A stretch of 64,000 bases of DNA from Pseudomonas sp. CFII64. Its GTDB lineage: Bacteria; Pseudomonadota; Gammaproteobacteria; Pseudomonadales; Pseudomonadaceae. The translations under genes and the position numbers were made by a program. Below are positions 35,860-43,245 of this stretch, piece after piece. The notes beneath the pieces are model-generated. The model searched no databases, was not told the origin of the DNA, and worked only from the letters and a program-made list of their open reading frames with translations. Each line of letters begins with the position of its first letter. Positions within the stretch are counted from its first letter, which is position 1. Location: positions 248,001 through 312,000 of the forward strand of contig NZ_ATLO01000049.1 in assembly GCF_000416235.1 (NCBI RefSeq). Reading direction: 5' to 3'.

Positions 35860-35985
35860 GTAGGACCGGCTTTAGCCGGGAGGACGTCGGCGGGTTCAAA
35901 TGCAAGTCTGTTGCGTAGAGTGGGCTCCCGGCTAAAGCCGGTCCTACCAGCCGATCCTACGAGCCGGTCACAAAAGCCGGTCCGG
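35860..35985. repeat. REP pair with degraded extra arms between pip and dtd
   Basis: A well-formed pair (GTAGGACCGGCTTTAGCCGG ... GGCTAAAGCCGGTCCTAC, 35860-35947) is followed by truncated arms CCGATCCTACGAG and AAAGCCGGTCC, suggesting local rearrangement of REP units. Confidence 0.85.
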
Positions 35986-36016
35986 GAGCTACGTTACTGA
36001 AAACAAGGAAACCGTA

Positions 36017-36454
36017 ATGAAAGCCTTGCTGCAACGCGTGCGCGCTGCCCGGGTCGAGGTGGATGGGCAGATTGTCGGGTCCATCGACCAAGGGTTGCTG
36101 GTGCTGGTCGGGGTCGAACCTCAAGACACGCAGGCCAGTGCCGATAAGATGTTGCACAAGCTGCTCAACTACCGGGTGTTCAGCGATGCCGAGGGCAAAA
36201 TGAACCTGTCGGTACGTGATGTTGCGGGCGGACTGCTGCTGGTTTCGCAATTCACCCTGGTCGCTGACACCAAAAGTGGCATGCGCCCAAGCTTCTCCAA
36301 GGCGGCGCCTCCGGCGCTGGGTGCGCAGTTGTTCGACTATTTACTGACACAGGCTAAAAGCTCGCATGCGCCGGTTGCAGCGGGCCAATTTGGTGCAGAT
36401 ATGCAGGTGCATTTGGTCAATGATGGCCCAGTGACATTTTTGCTTGAGTCATAA
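36017..36454 (+). CDS. dtd: D-aminoacyl-tRNA deacylase
   Basis: Dtd removes D-amino acids and glycine mischarged onto tRNAs. The 145-residue protein carries both signature motifs: SQFTLVAD at about residues 77-84, with the downstream KSGMRPSFSKA, and the cis-proline NDGPVTFLLE at the C-terminus. Length matches the family. It is followed by opgG after a 265-bp gap in which I recognise no feature. Confidence 0.95.
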   Translation: MKALLQRVRAARVEVDGQIVGSIDQGLLVLVGVEPQDTQASADKMLHKLLNYRVFSDAEGKMNLSVRDVAGGLLLVSQFTLVADTKSGMRPSFSKAAPPALGAQLFDYLLTQAKSSHAPVAAGQFGADMQVHLVNDGPVTFLLES

Positions 36455-36719
36455 ATGACAATCTGGCCTGCGTGCCCCGAATTTATTAGGCGATAAAGCG
36501 ATAAATACTTTGCTGCACCTGATGCGTTGTAACGCGTGCTACTAGATAATCCCGCGTTGCCGGTATCGGCGTTTGTAGGTCCGTTCGGCAAGGTCAGTAG
36601 GCTGGTTCGACACCGTTTGGGGAATCATTACGCCCTTTCGGAGTCGGAACAATGCTCGCCAACCCGGCACTTGATAGCTGGCCGTTGGTTTTTTCATCTG
36701 TTTTCGGCGAGGGTTGCTC

Positions 36720-38606
36720 GTGATTGTTAGTCCCTGTAATGCAGCAAAGACACCTGGCAAACGGTTGCGTAGCGCGCTGTTGGCAAGCTCGGCCCTGATC
36801 TGTCTGTTCGGCTCCACTTCCCTGTGGGCGTTCGATCTGGATGACGTAGCCGCCAAGGCAAAGGAAATGTCCGGGCAGAAGTTCGAAGCTCCAAAGAGCA
36901 ATCTGCCTGCAGAGTTCCGCGACATGAAGTTCGCGGACTATCAAAAAATTCGTTTCCGTGAGGACAAGGCTGAGTGGGCGGCAGACAAGACGCCGTTCAA
37001 ATTGTCCTTCTACCATCAGGGCATGCATTTCGACACCCCGGTCAAAATCAACGAAGTCACGGCGACCACCGTTGAAGAAATCAAGTACGACAGCAGTCGC
37101 TTCGATTTCGGCGACGTCAAAGTCGACCCTAAAGCCACCGAAAAACTCGGCTATGCCGGTTTCCGCGTGCTTTACCCGATCAACAAAGACGACAAGCGTG
37201 ACGAGATCATGACCATGCTGGGCGCGAGTTATTTCCGCGTCATCGGCAAGGATCAGGTCTACGGCCTGTCGGCGCGTGGCATGGCAATCGATACCGCCTT
37301 GCCATCGGGCGAAGAATTCCCGCGTTTCACTGAGTTCTGGATTGAAAAGCCAGGTGCTGATGACAACCATCTGGTGATCTTCGCGCTGCTGGATTCGCCA
37401 CGTGCGACCGGCGCGTACAAGCTGACCCTGCGTCCTGGCACCAACACGCTGGTGGACGTCGAATCGCGCATGTTCCTGCGTGACAAGGTCACCAAGCTGG
37501 GCGTTGCGCCGTTGACCAGTATGTTCCTGTTCGGTGCCAACCAGCCTTCGCGCGTGCTCAACTATCGTCGCGAGCTGCATGACTCCAGCGGTCTGTCGAT
37601 TCAGGCAGCCAATGGTGAATGGATCTGGCGTCCGCTGAACAATCCGAAACACCTGTCGGTCAGCAGCTTCTCGGTGGAAAACCCGCGTGGCTTCGGTCTG
37701 TTGCAGCGTGGCCGTGAGTTCAGCAGCTACGAAGACCTCGATGACCGTTACGACAAGCGTCCAAGCGCATGGATCGAGCCTAAAGGCGATTGGGGCAAAG
37801 GCACCGTCGATCTGGTCGAGATCCCGACTGCCGACGAAACCAACGACAATATCGTTGCGTTCTGGAAGCCGGAAACGCTGCCAGCACCTGGCGAGCCGGT
37901 GAACTTCAACTATCGCATTCACTGGACCATGGATGAAAAATCCATTCATTCGCCGGATCTCGGCTGGGTCAAACAGACCCTGCGTTCGCTCGGTGACGTG
38001 AAACAGTCCAACCTGGTTCGTCAGCCCGACGGCAGCGTGGCGTTCCAGGTCGATTTCGTCGGTCCGGTCCTGGCTCGCTTGCCGGAAGACAAGACCATTC
38101 GCAGCCAGGTCACGACCGATGACAACACTGAATTGGTCGAGAACAACCTGCGCTATAACCCGGTTACCAAGGGCTATCGCCTGACGCTGCGCGTGAAGGT
38201 CAAGGACACCAACAAGCCGATCGAGATGCGCGCTTACCTGCTGCGCGAGATTCCTGCCGAACCGGGCAAGGAACCTGCACTGCTTGTTGTTGACAAAACA
38301 CATGTTGAAGAGAAAAAAGCTGCGCCTAAAGAGGCTGTAAAAGTAGCCCCTAAAGAAGCACAGACTGATCTGGCCAAGGCCGCAGCCGGTACGCCGGCAG
38401 ACGCTGCCAAGGCGGATGCGGCGAAGACCGAAGCAGCCAAGGCTGATGTCGCCAAGGCCGACGTTGCTAAAGACGTTGCCAAAGACAAAGACGGCAAAGA
38501 GATCCAGCAGCCTGTAGCCGAAGCTGCGCCCACCCATCCGGAACCGGCCAAGACGCTGCAAGTCATGACCGAGACCTGGAGCTACCAGTTGCCAGCCGAT
38601 GAGTAA
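36720..38606 (+). CDS. opgG: OpgG (MdoG), periplasmic glucan biosynthesis protein
   Basis: OpgG is a periplasmic protein needed to build branched osmoregulated periplasmic glucans together with the OpgH glucosyltransferase. The 628-residue reading starts at GTG 36720 with AGGG 6 nt upstream. A signal peptide (RSALLASSALICLFGSTSLWA) precedes the DUF/MdoG body. After the core, a Lys/Ala-rich low-complexity stretch (about residues 530-600, with repeats of AAKADVAKAD type) precedes the conserved ETWSYQLP end. It overlaps the opgH start by 8 bp. In P. syringae this locus is hrpM. Confidence 0.94.
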   Translation: MIVSPCNAAKTPGKRLRSALLASSALICLFGSTSLWAFDLDDVAAKAKEMSGQKFEAPKSNLPAEFRDMKFADYQKIRFREDKAEWAADKTPFKLSFYHQGMHFDTPVKINEVTATTVEEIKYDSSRFDFGDVKVDPKATEKLGYAGFRVLYPINKDDKRDEIMTMLGASYFRVIGKDQVYGLSARGMAIDTALPSGEEFPRFTEFWIEKPGADDNHLVIFALLDSPRATGAYKLTLRPGTNTLVDVESRMFLRDKVTKLGVAPLTSMFLFGANQPSRVLNYRRELHDSSGLSIQAANGEWIWRPLNNPKHLSVSSFSVENPRGFGLLQRGREFSSYEDLDDRYDKRPSAWIEPKGDWGKGTVDLVEIPTADETNDNIVAFWKPETLPAPGEPVNFNYRIHWTMDEKSIHSPDLGWVKQTLRSLGDVKQSNLVRQPDGSVAFQVDFVGPVLARLPEDKTIRSQVTTDDNTELVENNLRYNPVTKGYRLTLRVKVKDTNKPIEMRAYLLREIPAEPGKEPALLVVDKTHVEEKKAAPKEAVKVAPKEAQTDLAKAAAGTPADAAKADAAKTEAAKADVAKADVAKDVAKDKDGKEIQQPVAEAAPTHPEPAKTLQVMTETWSYQLPADE

Positions 38607-38823
38607 TTCTCTACCGGTGCCAGAGTCGCTCAGCGAATACCTGGCACATCTACCGATGAGCGACGAGCAGCGGGCCGAACTGGCTTCCTGTAAATCGTTC
38701 ACCGAGTTGCATGAACGTCTTTCGGCACAGCCGATTGCCGACCCAGCCGATGCCGCCCAGGCATCGGTGGGCTGCAAGAAGCCGAGATGCTTGGCCTTGA
38801 TGCAAGCGGGCGGGTGTGCCTGA
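38599..38823 (+). pseudogene. opgH: N-terminal fragment of a frameshifted opgH
   Basis: This frame has the normal opgH start (MSNSLPVPESLSEYLAHLPM) coupled to the opgG end, and reads conserved OpgH residues up to DAAQASVG (about residue 58). It then turns to CKKPRCLALMQAGGCA and stops at 38823. In Pseudomonas OpgH that point continues RRLTLTTADQL. The sequence resumes as LQEAEMLGLDASG in another frame, so about 31 bp appear to be missing after position 38771. The deletion length is estimated from remembered homologues. Confidence 0.8.
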
Positions 38824-41144
38824 AAGCCACGCCACCGATTCGTCGGACCAAAGTCGTTCCCGAGCCATGGCGCACCAATATCCTGGTGCGCGGCTGGCGT
38901 CGGCTGACCGGGCGCACCAACCCGGTCGAGCCGGTGCCGGATCGCCTGCCCAAGGCACGCTGGCGCACGGTCGGTTCGACGCGCCGCTATATCCTGCTGA
39001 TCCTGATGCTGGGTCAAACCATCGTCGCCAGCTGGTACATGAAAGGCATCATGCCGTATCAAGGCTGGTCCCTGGTTTCGCTGGACGAAATCACCCACCA
39101 GACCTTCGTGCAAACGGCGATGCAAGTGCTGCCGTATGCCTTGCAGACCAGCATTCTGTTGCTGTTCGGCATCCTGTTCTGTTGGGTGTCGGCGGGTTTC
39201 TGGACGGCTCTGATGGGCTTCCTCGAATTGCTCACCGGGCGCGATAAATACCGCATCTCCGGCGCCAGTGCTGGCAATGAGCCGATTGAGAAGGGCGCGC
39301 GCACCGCGCTGGTCATGCCGATCTGCAACGAAGATGTGCCCCGGGTTTTTGCCGGTCTGCGCGCTACGTTCGAATCGGTAGCCGCGACCGGTGACCTGGA
39401 TCGCTTCGATTTCTTCGTGCTCAGCGATACCAATGATTCCGACATCGCCGTGGCCGAGCAGCAAGCCTGGCTTGAGGTGTGTCGCGAGGCCAAAGGTTTC
39501 GGCAAGATTTTCTATCGTCGTCGTCGCCGTCGCGTAAAACGCAAAAGCGGCAACCTCGATGACTTCTGCCGTCGCTGGGGCGGTGACTACAAGTACATGG
39601 TCGTGCTCGACGCAGACAGCGTGATGAGCGGCGAATGCCTGACCAGTCTGGTGCGCTTGATGGAAGCCACGCCGGACGCCGGTATCATTCAGACCGCGCC
39701 ACGCGCATCGGGCATGGACACGCTTTACGCACGTATGCAGCAATTTGCTACCCGTGTGTATGGCCCGCTGTTTACGGCCGGTTTGCACTTCTGGCAGCTG
39801 GGTGAATCCCACTATTGGGGTCACAACGCGATCATTCGCATGAAGCCGTTCATCGAGCACTGCGCCCTGGCGCCGTTGCCCGGGAAAGGCGCGTTTGCCG
39901 GTGCGATTCTCTCCCACGACTTCGTCGAAGCTGCGCTGATGCGCCGTGCCGGCTGGGGCGTGTGGATTGCCTACGATTTGCCGGGCAGTTACGAAGAGTT
40001 GCCACCCAACCTGCTGGATGAGCTCAAGCGCGACCGTCGCTGGTGTCACGGCAACCTGATGAACTTCAGGCTGTTCCTGGTCAAAGGCATGCACCCGGTT
40101 CACCGGGCGGTGTTCCTGACTGGCGTGATGTCGTACCTGTCGGCGCCGTTGTGGTTCTTCTTCCTGGTGTTGTCCACGGCCTTGCTGGCAGTGAACACGC
40201 TGATGGAGCCGACCTACTTCCTCGAACCACGTCAGTTGTATCCGTTGTGGCCACAATGGCACCCGGAAAAAGCCGTTGCGCTGTTCTCGACGACGATTGT
40301 CCTGCTGTTCCTGCCCAAACTGCTCAGCGTGATTCTGATCTGGGCCAAGGGCGCAACGGGCTTTGGCGGCAAGTTCAAGGTCACCGCTTCGATGCTGATG
40401 GAAATGCTCTTCTCGGTGCTGCTGGCTCCGGTGCGCATGCTGTTCCACACCCGCTTCGTACTGGCTGCTTTCCTGGGCTGGGCTGCGACCTGGAACTCGC
40501 CACAGCGCGACGATGACTCCACGCCATGGCTTGAGGCGGTCAAACGTCACGGCCCGCAAACCCTGTTGGGCGCGTGCTGGGCATTGCTGGTGGCCTGGTT
40601 GAACCCGAGCTTCCTGTGGTGGCTGGCGCCGATTGTCGGTTCGTTGATGCTGTCGATCCCGGTCTCGGTGATCTCCAGCCGCACCAACCTGGGCCTGAAA
40701 GCGCGCGACGAGAAGCTGTTCCTGATTCCTGAGGAATACGCGCCGCCGCAAGAGCTGATCTCCACTGATCTGTACACCCATGAAAACCGCTGGCATGCAT
40801 TGAAGCAGGGTTTCATCCGGGCAGTGGTCGATCCGCAGCAGAACGCCCTGGCCTGTGCGTTGGCGACTTCACGTCACCGCGTCGTCGAGCCGATTGAGTT
40901 CGTGCGTACCGAACGGGTGCGTCACGCGCTCAAAGCCGGTCCCGACAAGCTCGATAACCATGAGCGGCTGATGCTGTTGAGCGACCCGGTTGCCCTGGCT
41001 CGCTTGCACGAACAGGTCTGGAACGAAAGCCATCCAGAATGGCTGGCGGCCTGGAGAGCCTCCATCGAAGCGGATCCACACGCTCCGTTGTTGCCTCTCA
41101 AACCCGTCGAGCACGAGCCTGAACCTTCGTTGGTGCATGCTTGA
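38787..41144 (+). CDS. opgH: OpgH (MdoH) glucosyltransferase body, out of frame with its normal start
   Basis: A 785-residue reading from an internal ATG carries almost all of OpgH, the inner-membrane GT2 enzyme that makes the linear beta-1,2-glucan backbone. It shows ALVMPICNEDVPRVFAGL, the catalytic VVLDADSVMSG and QTAPRASG, the RDRRWCHGNL (QxxRW-type) motif, and about eight membrane segments. It lacks the first 60 to 70 cytosolic residues, which lie in the other frame. No strong ribosome-binding site precedes 38787, so expression depends on re-initiation after the upstream stop at 38823, 34 bp beyond this ATG. It could be an inactive gene, a true truncation or a sequencing error. Confidence 0.8.
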   Translation: MLGLDASGRVCLKATPPIRRTKVVPEPWRTNILVRGWRRLTGRTNPVEPVPDRLPKARWRTVGSTRRYILLILMLGQTIVASWYMKGIMPYQGWSLVSLDEITHQTFVQTAMQVLPYALQTSILLLFGILFCWVSAGFWTALMGFLELLTGRDKYRISGASAGNEPIEKGARTALVMPICNEDVPRVFAGLRATFESVAATGDLDRFDFFVLSDTNDSDIAVAEQQAWLEVCREAKGFGKIFYRRRRRRVKRKSGNLDDFCRRWGGDYKYMVVLDADSVMSGECLTSLVRLMEATPDAGIIQTAPRASGMDTLYARMQQFATRVYGPLFTAGLHFWQLGESHYWGHNAIIRMKPFIEHCALAPLPGKGAFAGAILSHDFVEAALMRRAGWGVWIAYDLPGSYEELPPNLLDELKRDRRWCHGNLMNFRLFLVKGMHPVHRAVFLTGVMSYLSAPLWFFFLVLSTALLAVNTLMEPTYFLEPRQLYPLWPQWHPEKAVALFSTTIVLLFLPKLLSVILIWAKGATGFGGKFKVTASMLMEMLFSVLLAPVRMLFHTRFVLAAFLGWAATWNSPQRDDDSTPWLEAVKRHGPQTLLGACWALLVAWLNPSFLWWLAPIVGSLMLSIPVSVISSRTNLGLKARDEKLFLIPEEYAPPQELISTDLYTHENRWHALKQGFIRAVVDPQQNALACALATSRHRVVEPIEFVRTERVRHALKAGPDKLDNHERLMLLSDPVALARLHEQVWNESHPEWLAAWRASIEADPHAPLLPLKPVEHEPEPSLVHA

Positions 41145-41166
41145 TAGCTGAGCGGTAAAAACAAAA

Positions 41167-41197
41167 AACGGCGCCCGAACAGGCGCCGTTTTTTTGT
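41167..41197 (+). terminator. Rho-independent terminator of opgGH
   Basis: The stem ACGGCGCC ... GGCGCCGT with a CGAACA loop is followed by seven T residues, 22 bp after the opgH stop. An A-run before the stem could make it act in both directions, although the opposing gene ends 155 bp away. Confidence 0.92.
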
Positions 41198-41209
41198 TTG
41201 AAGAATCCT

Positions 41210-41270
41210 GTAGGACGGGCTTTAGCCGGGAGGGCAATGTGATGCCCTCGCGACTAAAGTCGCTCCTACG
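41210..41270. repeat. REP pair downstream of opgH
   Basis: GTAGGACGGGCTTTAGCCGG pairs with CGCGACTAAAGTCGCTCCTA. Its right arm runs straight into the 13-bp tandem array. Confidence 0.85.
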
Positions 41271-41323
41271 AGTCGCTCCTACAAATCGGTCCTACGAGTC
41301 GCACCTACGAGTCGCTCCTACGG
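41259..41323. repeat. Five-copy 13-bp tandem array
   Basis: Five contiguous 13-bp units: GTCGCTCCTACGA, GTCGCTCCTACAA, ATCGGTCCTACGA, GTCGCACCTACGA and GTCGCTCCTACGG. The unit equals the tip of the adjacent REP arm (GTCGCTCCTACGA), so it probably arose by slippage of that end. A half REP of the GCGGGCAAGC family follows. Confidence 0.93.
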
Positions 41324-41351
41324 CCTATTCGCGGGCAAGCTTCCAACGGTC

Positions 41352-42977
41352 TTACGCAACCCTGAACTTCGCCACCAACCCCTGCAAATGTGTGCCCAAT
41401 CTGGCCAGCTCCACGCTCGAGGCTGCGGTTTCATCGCTGGCGGCGGCGGTCTGTTCGGACACGTCCCGCACACTCAGCACGTTGCGGTTGATCTGTTCGG
41501 CGACAGTGCTTTGCTCCTCGCTGGCCGTGGCGATCTGCAGGTTCATGTCCTGAATGGTCGATACGGTTCGGGTGATCTGCTCCAGAGCGCTGCCGGCGCG
41601 GCGGCTCAATTGCACGCTGTTGTCGGTCAGGCTGCGACTGTTGTCCAGCGTCGTGGCGACTTGCTGGGTGCCGTTTTGCAGTGCGGCGATCAGCTCTTCG
41701 ATCTCTTCGGTGGATTGCTGCGTGCGTTGCGCCAGGCTTCTGACCTCATCGGCAACCACCGCAAAACCCCGCCCGGCCTCACCGGCCCGCGCCGCCTCGA
41801 TGGCCGCGTTCAGGGCCAACAGATTGGTTTGCTGGGAAACCGACTTGATCACGTCGAGAACTCCGCCGATCTTGTCGCTTTCTTTTCTGAGCAGGTTCAT
41901 CGCTTGAGTTGAATTGGCCACTTCCTGCGCCAGTTGCTCAATCTGGTCGATGGCTTCGCCCACCACCTGATCGCCCTCACGCGCCTGTCTATCGGCATGT
42001 ACCGCCGCCTCGGACGCCTGCTGCGCGTTGCGTGCCACTTCCTGCACCGATGCGGCCATCTGATTCATGGCCGTTGCAACCTGATCGGTCTCGTTTTTCT
42101 GGCTATTGATGCCGACGCTGGTTTGCTCGGTGACCGCCGACAATTGCTCGGCGGCGCTGGCGATTTGCGTGACCCCGTCGCCGATTCCGCCGATCAGATC
42201 CCGCAGGCTCAGCGTCATGGCCTGGATACTCGCTTGCAACTGGCCCATTTCGTCGCTGCGCGCGACGTTCATGTCCCGACTCAAATCACCTTTGGCGATG
42301 CGTTCGGCAGCGTCCAGGGTCAAGCGCAGCGGCGTGATGATCTGCCGGGTGATTATCCAGGCGCAGAGCAATCCCAGCAGAATTGCCAGGCTGGCGACGC
42401 CGGTCAGCGTTGTCCGGGAAGTTGCAGCTTCGGCGCTACGCTGGCCGCTTTGCAGGCTGATCAACTCGGCAACCGAGGCGAGCATTCGGTCGCCCAGTTC
42501 GTCCAGCCGCTGCTGGGCGGCTTTGATTTTGATCTGCGCCTGTTCCGATTGTTGTTCCGACATGTCGGGGGATTGGTTGCGCGCTTGATGCTCGGCGCTC
42601 AGCTCGGTGAAGGTGGCTTCCATCTTGCTGACCAGCTGACTTTGTTCGTTCAGCAACTTCAGGCTGCCGTCATCGTCAGTTTCCTTGCGCAGCGACTCCA
42701 GATGAGCCTCCAGTGCATTCAGGCGATCTGTGACGTTCCTGGCGTTTTCTGCGCTTTGATCGATACGAAACAGGATCCGCTCGGCGCGCAGATCCTTGGT
42801 CAGGTTGCTCAGCTGGCCAGTGGCGGTCAGCGATTCCGACCAATCGATCATTTTGTCCAGGCCGTGCCAGCCCGTCAGGGTGATTGCCAGCGTCAGCAAC
42901 AGCACCAGCCCGAAGCCCAGCGCCAGTTTGACTTTGACGCTCGTATTGCCGAGCGCATGGTTGAGCCATCTAAACAT
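41352..42977 (-). CDS. Methyl-accepting chemotaxis protein, short 4-helix sensor
   Basis: A 541-residue chemoreceptor. The first membrane helix (about 18-36) is followed by a periplasmic, all-helical domain of about 150 residues (four-helix-bundle type). A second helix lies near 195-215 (TGVASLAILLGLLCAWIITRQI), then HAMP and a long cytoplasmic signalling coiled coil with the hairpin tip QTNLLALNAAIEAARAGEAGRGFAVVADEVR. There is no C-terminal CheR pentapeptide. It lies next to a second receptor with a closely similar signalling half. Ligand unknown. Confidence 0.92.
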   Translation of the reverse strand: MFRWLNHALGNTSVKVKLALGFGLVLLLTLAITLTGWHGLDKMIDWSESLTATGQLSNLTKDLRAERILFRIDQSAENARNVTDRLNALEAHLESLRKETDDDGSLKLLNEQSQLVSKMEATFTELSAEHQARNQSPDMSEQQSEQAQIKIKAAQQRLDELGDRMLASVAELISLQSGQRSAEAATSRTTLTGVASLAILLGLLCAWIITRQIITPLRLTLDAAERIAKGDLSRDMNVARSDEMGQLQASIQAMTLSLRDLIGGIGDGVTQIASAAEQLSAVTEQTSVGINSQKNETDQVATAMNQMAASVQEVARNAQQASEAAVHADRQAREGDQVVGEAIDQIEQLAQEVANSTQAMNLLRKESDKIGGVLDVIKSVSQQTNLLALNAAIEAARAGEAGRGFAVVADEVRSLAQRTQQSTEEIEELIAALQNGTQQVATTLDNSRSLTDNSVQLSRRAGSALEQITRTVSTIQDMNLQIATASEEQSTVAEQINRNVLSVRDVSEQTAAASDETAASSVELARLGTHLQGLVAKFRVA

Positions 42978-43141
42978 GGAGAATCTCCTGCAAGTGATCC
43001 AGACAGGCAGGTCCGAGGCGAGCCCCGGCCTGCGTTGTCAGCGCATCGGCAGATGATTCAGAAGCGCGACCTGAAGAGGTCGTAGGAGATTTCCGAGAGG
43101 AAGAGCGGAGTGATCGGTGTCACGTTTTGAGACTTCAGTCC

Positions 43142-43228
43142 GTTGGAGCGAGGCTTGCCCGCGAAGGCGTCATTTCATGCGATAAAAATATCGAATGAAA
43201 ATCCGATTCGCGAGCAAGCCTCGCCAAC
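43142..43228. repeat. REP-like palindrome between the two chemoreceptor genes
   Basis: GTTGGAGCGAGGCTTGCCCG opens and GATTCGCGAGCAAGCCTCGC closes the element; the closing arm has a small deletion before CCAAC. It lies 18 bp downstream of the second receptor gene. Confidence 0.85.
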
Positions 43229-43245
43229 GGTGTTACGTGCAGGCA

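Noticed and set aside
36455..36719. Small RNA or attenuator in the dtd-opgG gap
   Set aside because: I could not find a promoter-terminator pair or a stable conserved stem there.
36594..40796. Minus-strand 1,400-residue reading frame opposite opgGH as a gene
   Set aside because: Composition is typical of antisense to high-GC coding sequence, there is no recognisable domain, and the plus strand encodes known proteins throughout.
41259..41323. Possible CRISPR array
   Set aside because: The units are 13 bp, contiguous and without spacers, and no cas genes are present.
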